Position numbers and translations under genes: made by a program. From positions 27,318 through 91,317 of the forward strand of contig CABSLV010000003.1 of the NCBI GenBank assembly GCA_902478645.1: 64,000 nt of DNA. Direction: 5' to 3'. This document shows, piece after piece, positions 17,658 to 29,708 of this stretch. How positions within the stretch are numbered: the first letter of the stretch is position 1; the number at the start of each line of letters is the position of its first letter. Below the pieces are notes generated by a model, which was not told the origin of the DNA, did not search any database, and saw nothing but the letters and a program-made list of their open reading frames with translations. This DNA is from an uncultured Flavobacteriales bacterium. Lineage in GTDB: Bacteria > Bacteroidota > Bacteroidia > Flavobacteriales > UBA1820.

Positions 17658-17703
17658 TCGCTCATTATCAAAGTCAAATATTTGATTGATAGGGTGATAG
17701 CGA
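17658..17703 (+). promoter_or_regulatory. Nested hairpin in the secE leader
   Basis: Three collinear stems can form: TCGCT/AGCGA (17658-17662 with 17699-17703), TATCAA/TTGATA (17666-17671 with 17686-17691) and the palindrome TCAAATATTTGA (17674-17685) at the tip. It is in the predicted 5' leader of the operon. Function unknown. Confidence 0.45.
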
Positions 17704-17776
17704 AATAAATGTGCTTTTGTCGCATCGGGAAAGATACGGGCGGCACGGGGCTTTCACAGAAACACACATCGAACCT

Positions 17777-17974
17777 ATGAAAGGTCTTATCCAATACATC
17801 AAGGATTCCTGGAACGAATTGTTCGGGGGAAAAGTTACTTGGCCCACGTGGGAAGAAGCACAAAAACAGACTTGGATCGTGGCCATCGCTACGCTGATCC
17901 TGGCCGGTGCTACCGCTGCGGTGGACTTCCTGTTCAACAACGCGATCCAGGGAATATTCAGAATTCTCAACTAA
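17777..17974 (+). CDS. secE: Preprotein translocase subunit SecE
   Basis: The 65-residue protein is the short one-helix SecE: an amphipathic segment MKGLIQYIKDSWNELFGGKV, the conserved VTWPTWEEAQKQT hinge and one transmembrane helix (about 33-55). SecE clamps SecY in the inner membrane. The ATG at 17777 matches the family start; the frame is open upstream without similarity. It precedes nusG by 21 bases, the universal order. Confidence 0.95.
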   Translation: MKGLIQYIKDSWNELFGGKVTWPTWEEAQKQTWIVAIATLILAGATAAVDFLFNNAIQGIFRILN

Positions 17975-17995
17975 CCGGAAAAAACAACGGGCAAA

Positions 17996-18544
17996 ATGGC
18001 AGAAACTACCAAGAAGTGGTACGTGGTGCGGGCTATCAGCGGTCAGGAGCTTAAGGTAAAGAGCTACATCGAGCAGGAAATCGCACGGCTGGGCATGAAC
18101 GACTACCTGGCCGGTGTGATGGTGCCGATGGAGAAGTTCTTTTCGGTTTCGGGCGGCAAGAAAGTCAGCAAGGAACGCCCTTTCTTCCCCGGCTACGTGA
18201 TGATCGAAGCCAACCTGGACGGTGAAATGCTTCACCTGCTCCAAGGGATTCCCGGTGTAGTGGGCTTTCTGAGCGACCGTCCCGGAGGCGATCCGGTGCC
18301 GTTGCGCAAGAGCGAAGTCAACCGGATGCTGGGCAAGGTCGACGAGATGGCCGACATGCCCGAATCGGTGGTTATCCCGTTCGTGGTCGGCGAAGCGGTC
18401 AAGGTGATCGACGGACCGTTCAACGGGTTCGACGGTACGGTGGAAGAGGTGAACAGCGAGAAACGCAAACTCAAGGTCGAGGTCAAGATCTTCGGCCGGA
18501 AAACCCCGCTGGAATTGAATTTTTCCCAGGTGGAGAAGGTATAA
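17996..18544 (+). CDS. nusG: Transcription elongation/termination factor NusG
   Basis: NusG bridges RNA polymerase to Rho or to the ribosome through S10. The 182-residue protein has the N-terminal NGN domain (KKWYVVRAISGQELKVKSYI; RPFFPGYVMIEANLDGE) and a KOW domain near the end (VGEAVKVIDGPFNGFDGTVE). Length and motifs are normal for Bacteroidetes. It lies between secE and rplK. Confidence 0.96.
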   Translation: MAETTKKWYVVRAISGQELKVKSYIEQEIARLGMNDYLAGVMVPMEKFFSVSGGKKVSKERPFFPGYVMIEANLDGEMLHLLQGIPGVVGFLSDRPGGDPVPLRKSEVNRMLGKVDEMADMPESVVIPFVVGEAVKVIDGPFNGFDGTVEEVNSEKRKLKVEVKIFGRKTPLELNFSQVEKV

Positions 18545-18660
18545 CGTATCTCCCCCGGTGGAAAACTGAAAAAAGAAAATGTTACGCCAAAGATAGTCCC
18601 GGAGGGTTTGCTTCCAAATTTTGACCCGAAAGGACGGAAACAATTTTCAGTCAAAACAAA

Positions 18661-19107
18661 ATGGCAAAAGAAATCTTCAAAAAGATCAAATTGCAGTGCA
18701 AGGGCGGAGCAGCCAATCCTTCCCCGCCAATCGGTCCTGCGCTTGGTTCGGCCGGTGTGAACATCATGGATTTCTGCAAACAGTTCAACGCGCGTACCCA
18801 GGACAAACAGGGTAAGCTCCTGCCTGTGCAGATCACCGTGTACACCGACAAGTCGTTCGACTTCGTCATCAAGACCACCCCGGTAGCCGTTCAGTTGATG
18901 GAAGCCGCCAAGATCAAGTCGGCCTCCGGCGAGCCCAACCGCAAAAAGGTAGCCGCCATCACCTGGGATCAGGTCAAGGAAATCGCTGCCGACAAGATGC
19001 CGGACCTGAATGCGTTCACCATCGAGAGTGCCATGTCCATGGTAGCCGGTACCGCTCGTTCAATGGGTATAACCATCAAGGGAGAGTCTCCTTTGAAAAA
19101 ATCCTAA
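18661..19107 (+). CDS. rplK: 50S ribosomal protein L11
   Basis: L11 forms the GTPase-associated centre with 23S rRNA and L10/L12 and is needed for RelA sensing. The 148-residue product has GGAANPSPPIGPALGSAGVN near the start and KVAAITWDQVKEIAADKMPDL in the RNA-binding C-terminal half. A 116-base gap after nusG may hold a regulatory leader; nothing recognisable was found in it. It is followed by rplA after nine bases. Confidence 0.97.
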   Translation: MAKEIFKKIKLQCKGGAANPSPPIGPALGSAGVNIMDFCKQFNARTQDKQGKLLPVQITVYTDKSFDFVIKTTPVAVQLMEAAKIKSASGEPNRKKVAAITWDQVKEIAADKMPDLNAFTIESAMSMVAGTARSMGITIKGESPLKKS

Positions 19108-19116
19108 TCAAGCATC

Positions 19117-19806
19117 ATGGCAAAACTGACAAAGAACCAGAAAGTAGCTGTAGCCAAGCTTGAGAAGAACAAGCTCTACACCGTGGAAGAAGCGTGTGCG
19201 CTGGTAAAAGAAACCTCGACCACCAAATTCGACGCTTCGGTGGACATCGCCGTTCGCCTGGGCGTAGACCCTCGTAAGGCCAACCAGATGGTTCGCGGCG
19301 TGGTATCCCTGCCCAACGGTACGGGTAAAAGCGTACGCGTACTGGCGCTGGTAACCCCCGACAAGGAAGCGGAAGCTACCGAAGCCGGTGCCGACTACGT
19401 AGGTCTGGACGAATACCTGGACAAGATCAAAGGTGGCTGGGCTGATGTCGATGTGATCATCACCGTTCCGGCTGTAATGGGTAAGTTGGGACCTCTGGGT
19501 CGTATTCTGGGACCCCGCGGCCTGATGCCTAACCCCAAGTCCGGTACCGTAACGATGGAAGTGGGCAAAGCCGTCAAGGAAGTGAAAGCCGGTAAGATCG
19601 ACTTCAAGGTCGACCGCTACGGGATCGTTCACGCTGCGATCGGCAAAGTGTCGTTCGATGCGCCGAAAATCGCCGAGAACGCCCTGGAGTTGCTCCACAC
19701 CCTGAACAAGATGAAACCGGCCTCCGCCAAGGGCGTCTACATGAAGAGCGTTACGCTCTCCAGCACGATGGGCCCGGGAGTACCTGTAGATCCGAAAACC
19801 GTCTAA
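19117..19806 (+). CDS. rplA: 50S ribosomal protein L1
   Basis: The 229-residue protein forms the L1 stalk that guides exit of deacylated tRNA. It has the L1 signature VMGKLGPLGRILGPRGLMPN (about residues 120-140) and the terminal MGPGVPVDPKTV. In other bacteria L1 also represses its own rplKA message; a binding site was not identified here. It lies in the standard rplK-rplA-rplJ-rplL order. Confidence 0.97.
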   Translation: MAKLTKNQKVAVAKLEKNKLYTVEEACALVKETSTTKFDASVDIAVRLGVDPRKANQMVRGVVSLPNGTGKSVRVLALVTPDKEAEATEAGADYVGLDEYLDKIKGGWADVDVIITVPAVMGKLGPLGRILGPRGLMPNPKSGTVTMEVGKAVKEVKAGKIDFKVDRYGIVHAAIGKVSFDAPKIAENALELLHTLNKMKPASAKGVYMKSVTLSSTMGPGVPVDPKTV

Positions 19807-19825
19807 CTCCTAGAATGATAAGATT

Positions 19826-20368
19826 ATGACAAGAGAAGAGAAATCGCAGGTTATAGCCTCCATCACTCAGGAACTCGGCGGTCACGGCGTGATCTATCTG
19901 GCCGATATTTCCACCCTCAATGCTGCTGCCACCGACAAACTGCGCCGCGCTTGCTTCAATGCCGGCGTTCGTCTGGAAGTAGTCAAGAACACGCTTTTGG
20001 CCAAGGCGATGGAAGCCTGCGACAAGGATTTCCAGAACCTGACCGAAACCCTGAAGGGAAACACCGCTCTGATGCTTTTCAACGGAGCTGCCAACGTTCC
20101 CGGAAAGGTTATCAAGGATTTCCGTAAAAGCTCCGAGCGTCCCCTGCTCAAAGGCGCATGGATCGACAACGAGATCTATGTCGGCGACGATCAGTTGGGT
20201 ACGCTGGCCAGCATCAAGTCCCGCGAGGAACTCATCGGCGAAATCATCGGCCTGTTGCAGTCTCCGATCCGCCGCCTGATCTCGGCCCTGGAGAACAAAG
20301 GCGAAGCTGCCGAAGCAAATGCAGAGGCCGCCGCTGCCGAAGAACCCAAAGCGGAATCCGCCGAATAA
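19826..20368 (+). CDS. rplJ: 50S ribosomal protein L10
   Basis: L10 anchors L7/L12 dimers on the ribosome. The 180-residue product opens MTREEKSQVIASITQELGG and has LRRACFNAGVRLEVVKNTLL. After SPIRRLISALENKG it ends in an Ala/Glu-rich tail (AAEANAEAAAAEEPKAESAE), a low-complexity extension of about 20 residues beyond the usual L12-binding helix. It begins 19 bases after rplA. Confidence 0.96.
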   Translation: MTREEKSQVIASITQELGGHGVIYLADISTLNAAATDKLRRACFNAGVRLEVVKNTLLAKAMEACDKDFQNLTETLKGNTALMLFNGAANVPGKVIKDFRKSSERPLLKGAWIDNEIYVGDDQLGTLASIKSREELIGEIIGLLQSPIRRLISALENKGEAAEANAEAAAAEEPKAESAE

Positions 20369-20418
20369 TTCCATCGAAACGCATTTATCTCATTATTAAC
20401 TAAGTCAAAAAAAACAAA

Positions 20419-20793
20419 ATGGCAGATCTGAAACAACTCGCTGAAGAACTGGTGAACCTGAGCGTAAAAGATGTTCAGGAACTGGGCAACATACTCAAAG
20501 AAGAATACGGCATCGAACCCGCAGCCGCAGCCGTAGTAGTAGCAGCCGGAGACGGCGCTGGTGCTGCTGCAGCCGAGGAGAAGACCGAATTCGACGTGAT
20601 CCTCAAGGAAGCTGGTGCAGAGAAACTGAAAGTCGTAAAGGCTGTCAAGGAACTCACCGGTCTCGGTCTGAAGGAAGCCAAGGAATTGGTAGACGGTGCT
20701 CCTTCCACCATCAAGGAAGGCCTGCCCAAGGACGAGGCTATGAACATCAAGAGCCACCTCGAAGAAGTTGGCGCCCAGGTAGAAGTCAAATAA
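20419..20793 (+). CDS. rplL: 50S ribosomal protein L7/L12
   Basis: The 124-residue acidic protein has the dimerising N-domain (LKQLAEELVNLSVKDVQEL), an Ala/Gly-rich hinge (AAAVVVAAGDGAGAAAAEE) and the factor-binding domain KTEFDVILKEAGAEKLKVVK with GLKEAKELVDGAPS. It recruits translation GTPases. A strong hairpin follows in the gap before rpoB. Confidence 0.97.
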   Translation: MADLKQLAEELVNLSVKDVQELGNILKEEYGIEPAAAAVVVAAGDGAGAAAAEEKTEFDVILKEAGAEKLKVVKAVKELTGLGLKEAKELVDGAPSTIKEGLPKDEAMNIKSHLEEVGAQVEVK

Positions 20794-20809
20794 CCGACTT
20801 CTTTCCTTG

Positions 20810-20863
20810 CAAAAGGCTTAGGTCGTAGCGGTTTTTCAACCTCTAGAGGCCTAAGCCCTTTTG
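20810..20863 (+). promoter_or_regulatory. Hairpin between rplL and rpoB (attenuator or processing site)
   Basis: CAAAAGGCTTAGG (20810-20822) pairs CCTAAGCCCTTTTG (20850-20863) with one bulged C; an inner stem GGTT/AACC sits inside. A weak T-rich tract follows. In many bacteria the ribosomal genes are expressed above rpoBC through a partial terminator or RNase III cut at this place; that role is inferred here. Confidence 0.65.
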
Positions 20864-20903
20864 CTCTTTTATTCATTTTTCTTTTAATTAAAAATAAATT
20901 CCA

Positions 20904-24719
<3,816 letters not shown>

Positions 24720-24803
24720 CCCGCAGGCCCCGGGGGTGGAACTTCCCCCCGGAGGCTGTTTTCGGTATAAGATTTTCAAACAAAGCAATACAAGCAAAAG
24801 CAA

Positions 24804-27800
24804 ATGGCTTTAGGTAAAGAAAACAAAGCAACCAGCGGCTTCAGAAAGATAACCATCGGCCTGGCTTCGCCGGAGACCATCTTGGCGCAGTCCTACGGCG
24901 AGGTTCTCAAACCGGAAACCATCAACTACCGCACCCACAAACCCGAGCGCGACGGTCTGTTCTGCGAACGCATCTTCGGCCCGGTAAAAGACTACGAGTG
25001 CGCCTGCGGAAAATACAAGCGCATCCGTTACAAAGGCATCGTGTGCGACCGCTGCGGAGTGGAAGTGACCGAAAAGAAAGTGCGCCGCGAACGCACCGGG
25101 CACATCAACCTGGTGGTTCCGGTAGCGCACATCTGGTACTTCCGCAGTCTGCCCAACAAGATCGGTTACCTGTTGGGGCTTCCCTCCAAGAAGCTCGATA
25201 TGATCATCTACTACGAGCGTTACATCGTCATCAACCCCGGAGTAGCCAAACGTCCTACGGGCGAACCGCTCCAGAAGATGGAACTGCTCACCGAGGAAGA
25301 ATACCTCGACATCGTCGATGCGCTGCCCGAAGACAACCAGTACCTGGACGATGCCAACCCCGACAAGTTCATCGCCAAGATGGGTGCCGAGGCACTGCTG
25401 GACCTGCTGCACGAGATCGACCTGGACCAGCTCTCCTATAAATTGCGCGACAGCGTTTCGCACGAAACCTCCAAACAGCGCAAGACCGAAGCACTCAAAC
25501 GCCTGCAAATCGTCGAGGCGTTCCGCGAGGCCCAGAAGACGCGTGAAAACCGTCCCGAATGGATGATCATGAAGGTCATTCCCGTCATTCCGCCCGAGTT
25601 GCGCCCGCTGGTGCCGCTCGACGGAGGCCGTTTCGCCACTTCGGACCTCAACGACCTGTACCGTCGGGTGATCATCCGCAACAACCGCCTCAAACGCCTG
25701 ATCGAGATCAAAGCGCCGGAGGTGATCCTGCGCAACGAAAAGCGCATGTTGCAGGAAGCGGTCGATTCGCTCTTCGACAACACCCGCAAGGCTTCGGCCG
25801 TCAAGACCGAGTCCAACCGGGCACTCAAGTCGCTCTCCGACTCGCTGAAAGGAAAACAGGGTCGTTTCCGTCAGAACCTGCTGGGTAAACGTGTGGACTA
25901 CTCCGCCCGTTCGGTCATCGTTTCCGGACCAGAACTCAAGATCTACGAATGCGGTCTGCCCAAAGACATGGCCGCCGAGCTCTACAAACCGTTCATCATC
26001 CGCAAACTCATCGAGCGCGGTATCGTCAAGACGGTCAAGAGTGCCAAGAAGATCATCGACCGCCGCGACCCGGTGGTATGGGACATCCTGGAAAACGTCA
26101 TCAAGGGCCATCCGGTACTGCTCAACCGCGCCCCGACGCTGCACCGTTTGTCCATCCAGGCTTTCCAGCCGCGTCTGATCGAAGGAAAGGCCATCCAGTT
26201 GCACCCGCTGGTCTGCACCGGGTTCAACGCCGACTTCGACGGTGACCAGATGGCCGTACACCTGCCGCTGGGACCGGAAGCCATCCTGGAAGCCCAACTG
26301 CTGATGCTCGCCTCGCACAACATCCTCAACCCGGCCAACGGTTCCCCGATCACCGTTCCTTCGCAGGACATGGTACTCGGACTGTACTACATGACCAAGG
26401 AACGCCATTCCACCGAGACGGAAAAAGTACCGGGCGAAGGCATGACGTTCTACTCGCCGGAGGAAGTGCGCATTGCCTACAACGAGGGGAAAGTCAACCT
26501 GCAAGCTCCCATCAAGGTACGCCTGGACATCTGGGAAGACGGCAAGACCGTGCGCAAGATCGTCGATACGACCGTGGGCCGCGTATTCTTCAACGACGTG
26601 GTTCCGTTCAAGGCCGGCTACATCAATACGGTGATCAAAAAGAACACCCTGCGCGACATCATTGCCCACGTGCTCAAATGCACCGACATCCCCACCACGA
26701 CCAAATTCCTGGACGACATCAAAGCCATGGGATACGATCGTGCCTTCCGCGGCGGACTGTCCTTCTCCTTGGCCGACATCCTGATTCCGGAGGCCAAGCA
26801 GGCGCTCATCGCCGAGGCCAACGAAAAGGTGGAGACCACCATGGAGCAGTACAACATGGGTGCTATCACCAACAACGAACGATACAACATCATCATCGAT
26901 GCATGGTCGGCCGCTACCAACCTGATCGCCGAAGCCGCCATGAAGACCCTCAAGGAAGACAAGCAGGGCTTCAACTCGGTGTACATGATGCTCGACTCGG
27001 GAGCCCGTGGTTCCAAGGCGCAGATCAGCCAGCTCACCGGTATGCGAGGCCTGATGGCCAAACCGCAAAAATCCGGTTCGGGCGGCGCGGACATCATCGA
27101 AAACCCGATCATCTCCAACTTCAAGGAAGGTCTGTCCATCCTCGAGTTCTTCATCTCCACGCACGGTGCCCGTAAAGGTCTGGCCGATACGGCTCTGAAG
27201 ACGGCCGATGCCGGTTACCTCACCCGTCGTCTGGTGGACGTGGCACAGGACGTGATCATCAACGAAGAAGACTGCGGCACCCTGCGCGGTATCGAAGTTT
27301 CGGCCCTGAAGGAAAACGATGTGGTGCGCGAGACGCTCGCCAGCCGCATCCTGGGTCGCGTATCCCTGCACGATGTGGAAGATCTCCGCGACGGACACAT
27401 CCTGGTACATGCCGGAGAAGAGATCACCGACCCGATCGCCAAAGCGATCGAAGAGGCCGGCGTGGAAACGGTGGAAGTCCGTTCGCCCCTTACCTGCGAG
27501 GCACGTCACGGTATCTGTGCCAAATGTTACGGGCGCAACCTGGCTACCGGCCGCATGGTTCAGAAAGGTGAAGCGGTCGGCGTGATCGCAGCCCAGTCCA
27601 TCGGTGAACCGGGTACGCAGCTTACCCTCCGTACCTTCCACCAGGGTGGTACCGCCGGAGCAGCCGCTGCCGAATCCAGCATCAAGGCCAAAGCCGACGG
27701 TATCATCGAATTCGACGACCTGCGCACCATCCCCACTCAGGACCAGGAAGGTGTGGACTGCGACATTGTCATCTCCCGCACCACGGAAATGCACATCCTG

Positions 27801-29105
27801 GATCCCAAGACCAAGCTCATGCTTTCCACCCACAATATCCCCTACGGTGCTTTCCTGTACAAGAAAGCCGACCAGGAGGTAGCCAAGGGAGACATGATCT
27901 GCCAGTGGGATCCGCACAATGCGTTGATCCTCTCCGAAACAGCCGGTAAGATCGCCTACGAGGACATCGAACAGGGACAGTCCTACCAGGTAGAGATCGA
28001 CGACCAGACGGGCTTCCAGGAAAAGATCATTTCCGAATCCAAGAACAAGAAACTCATCCCCACGGTCATCATCAACGACACCAAGGGCAACGTCATCAAA
28101 TCGTACAACCTGCCTGTCGGCGCCCACCTGATGGTGGACAACGGAGCCAAGGTAAAAGCCGGCCAAATCCTGGTGAAGATCCCGCGCCGCAGCGCGAAAG
28201 CGGGCGACATCACCGGTGGTCTGCCGCGCGTTACCGAACTCTTCGAGGCGCGCAACCCGTCCAACCCGGCCGTTGTTTCCGAGATCGACGGCGTGGTACG
28301 TCTGGGTGCCATCAAGCGTGGCAACAAGGAGATCATCATCACCTCCAAGAGCGGTGAAGAACGCCGCTACCTGGTCAAACTCTCCAACCAGATCCTCGTT
28401 CAGGACAACGACTACGTACGTGCCGGCAGCCCGCTCTCCGAAGGTTCCATCTCTCCGGACGACATCCTGCGCATCAAAGGCCCGAACGAAGTCCAGGAGT
28501 ACCTGGTAAACGAAGTTCAGGGCGTGTACCGGATGCAGGGCGTGGTGATCAACGACAAGCACTTCGAAGTGATCGTCCGCCAGATGATGCGCAAGGTGAT
28601 GATCATCGATCCGGGCGATACGCAGTTCCTCGAAGGCCAGTCCGTCCACAAACGCGACTTCACGGATGCCAACGACGCTCTCTTCGGCATCAAGGTTGTT
28701 ACCGATGCCGGCGATTCGGAAAACCTGCATCCCGGACAGATGGTTACCCTGCGTCAGCTCAAGGACGAAAACTCCACGCTCAAACGCGCGGACAAAAAGC
28801 AAGTAGAAGCGCGCGATGCGATCCCCGCAACGGCCGAGCCGATGCTTCAGGGTATCACCCGGGCTTCGCTGCAGACGCACTCGTTCATCTCTGCCGCTTC
28901 CTTCCAGGAAACGACCAAGGTGCTCAACGAAGCAGCCGTCGCTGCCAAGGAAGACTACCTCGAAGGCCTGAAGGAAAACGTCATCGTAGGGCACAAGATC
29001 CCGGCCGGAACCGGTCTGCGCGAATACGAAGACCTCATCGTCGGCTCGAAGGACGAATACGAACAGCTGCGCAAAAACATGCAAAACGACGGCGACCAGG
29101 AGTAA
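24804..29105 (+). CDS. rpoC: DNA-directed RNA polymerase subunit beta'
   Basis: The 1433-residue beta' subunit has the N-terminal zinc site (CACGKYKRIRYKGIVCDRCG, about residues 66-86), the catalytic magnesium loop NADFDGDQMAVH (about 475-486) and the second zinc site with CEARHGICAKCYG. It ends KNMQNDGDQE. A terminator follows. The length is typical for Bacteroidetes. Confidence 0.98.
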   Translation: MALGKENKATSGFRKITIGLASPETILAQSYGEVLKPETINYRTHKPERDGLFCERIFGPVKDYECACGKYKRIRYKGIVCDRCGVEVTEKKVRRERTGHINLVVPVAHIWYFRSLPNKIGYLLGLPSKKLDMIIYYERYIVINPGVAKRPTGEPLQKMELLTEEEYLDIVDALPEDNQYLDDANPDKFIAKMGAEALLDLLHEIDLDQLSYKLRDSVSHETSKQRKTEALKRLQIVEAFREAQKTRENRPEWMIMKVIPVIPPELRPLVPLDGGRFATSDLNDLYRRVIIRNNRLKRLIEIKAPEVILRNEKRMLQEAVDSLFDNTRKASAVKTESNRALKSLSDSLKGKQGRFRQNLLGKRVDYSARSVIVSGPELKIYECGLPKDMAAELYKPFIIRKLIERGIVKTVKSAKKIIDRRDPVVWDILENVIKGHPVLLNRAPTLHRLSIQAFQPRLIEGKAIQLHPLVCTGFNADFDGDQMAVHLPLGPEAILEAQLLMLASHNILNPANGSPITVPSQDMVLGLYYMTKERHSTETEKVPGEGMTFYSPEEVRIAYNEGKVNLQAPIKVRLDIWEDGKTVRKIVDTTVGRVFFNDVVPFKAGYINTVIKKNTLRDIIAHVLKCTDIPTTTKFLDDIKAMGYDRAFRGGLSFSLADILIPEAKQALIAEANEKVETTMEQYNMGAITNNERYNIIIDAWSAATNLIAEAAMKTLKEDKQGFNSVYMMLDSGARGSKAQISQLTGMRGLMAKPQKSGSGGADIIENPIISNFKEGLSILEFFISTHGARKGLADTALKTADAGYLTRRLVDVAQDVIINEEDCGTLRGIEVSALKENDVVRETLASRILGRVSLHDVEDLRDGHILVHAGEEITDPIAKAIEEAGVETVEVRSPLTCEARHGICAKCYGRNLATGRMVQKGEAVGVIAAQSIGEPGTQLTLRTFHQGGTAGAAAAESSIKAKADGIIEFDDLRTIPTQDQEGVDCDIVISRTTEMHILDPKTKLMLSTHNIPYGAFLYKKADQEVAKGDMICQWDPHNALILSETAGKIAYEDIEQGQSYQVEIDDQTGFQEKIISESKNKKLIPTVIINDTKGNVIKSYNLPVGAHLMVDNGAKVKAGQILVKIPRRSAKAGDITGGLPRVTELFEARNPSNPAVVSEIDGVVRLGAIKRGNKEIIITSKSGEERRYLVKLSNQILVQDNDYVRAGSPLSEGSISPDDILRIKGPNEVQEYLVNEVQGVYRMQGVVINDKHFEVIVRQMMRKVMIIDPGDTQFLEGQSVHKRDFTDANDALFGIKVVTDAGDSENLHPGQMVTLRQLKDENSTLKRADKKQVEARDAIPATAEPMLQGITRASLQTHSFISAASFQETTKVLNEAAVAAKEDYLEGLKENVIVGHKIPAGTGLREYEDLIVGSKDEYEQLRKNMQNDGDQE

Positions 29106-29128
29106 TCTCCCTCGCTTCGATCCTTCTA

Positions 29129-29165
29129 GAAACGCCCTCCACGCCTCGTGGAGGGCGTTTCTTCT
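29129..29165 (+). terminator. Terminator after rpoC
   Basis: Fifteen-base perfect arms (29129-29143 and 29147-29161) around a three-base loop, then a T-rich stretch (CTTCTTTCC). It ends the secE-rpoC transcript. Confidence 0.85.
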
Positions 29166-29305
29166 TTCCACCATTTCTTCCCCCCGATGCTCCCCCCCCC
29201 CTTAACACCGCGCTAAAATCCCCTTAAAATCCCGCTCATTTTTCCCGAAAACCACCGTTTTTCAGTAACTTTACACGTTGAAAAAACGCAATAATTCCCA
29301 TCCGC

Positions 29306-29602
29306 ATGGAAGACCCGAAAAATCCCTCCAAAATCGACATCGAACTCACCGATGCCCAGGCTCAAGGCGTCTATTCCAACCTGTCCATCATCAACCACTC
29401 CCCGAGCGAATTTGTCGTGGACTACCTCTCGCTGATGCCCGGGATGCCCAAGGCCCGTATCGTCTCCCGGGTCATCCTCACACCGATGCACGCCAAGAAA
29501 ATGCTCGGAGCCCTGGCAGAGAACGTCCGCCGCTACGAGGCCCTCTTCGGCGAGATCCGCGATACGGATGCCGTTCCCCCCGCCCCGCGCGGAGAGGCCT
29601 AA
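29306..29602 (+). CDS. DUF3467 domain protein
   Basis: The 98-residue protein has the DUF3467 pattern: IDIELTDAQAQGVYSNLSII, HSPSEFVVDYLSLMPGMPKA, RIVSRVILTPMHAKKMLGAL and a helical end. The family has no established function. In Bacteroides this gene sits between rpoC and rpsL; here it follows rpoC but rpsL has moved away. The rpoC terminator suggests separate transcription, perhaps from TAACTTTA near 29266-29273. Confidence 0.85.
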   Translation: MEDPKNPSKIDIELTDAQAQGVYSNLSIINHSPSEFVVDYLSLMPGMPKARIVSRVILTPMHAKKMLGALAENVRRYEALFGEIRDTDAVPPAPRGEA

Positions 29603-29643
29603 AAATATTGCCCTCTCCATGAACAGATAAGCGCAGAATGTCG

Positions 29644-29651
29644 TAATTTTG
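29644..29651 (+). promoter_or_regulatory. -7 element of eno
   Basis: TAATTTTG fits TAnnTTTG and lies 58 bases before the eno ATG. A -33 element is not clear. Confidence 0.5.
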
Positions 29652-29708
29652 CACCGCTGAAAAGAAAGGAAACGAAATCAATAATCAATCCATAAAAACT
29701 TACAAAAA

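Noticed and set aside
24810..29174. Very long open frame on the minus strand opposite rpoC
   Set aside because: It mirrors the rpoC codons; high GC leaves the opposite frame open. No family similarity, and rpoC is certain.
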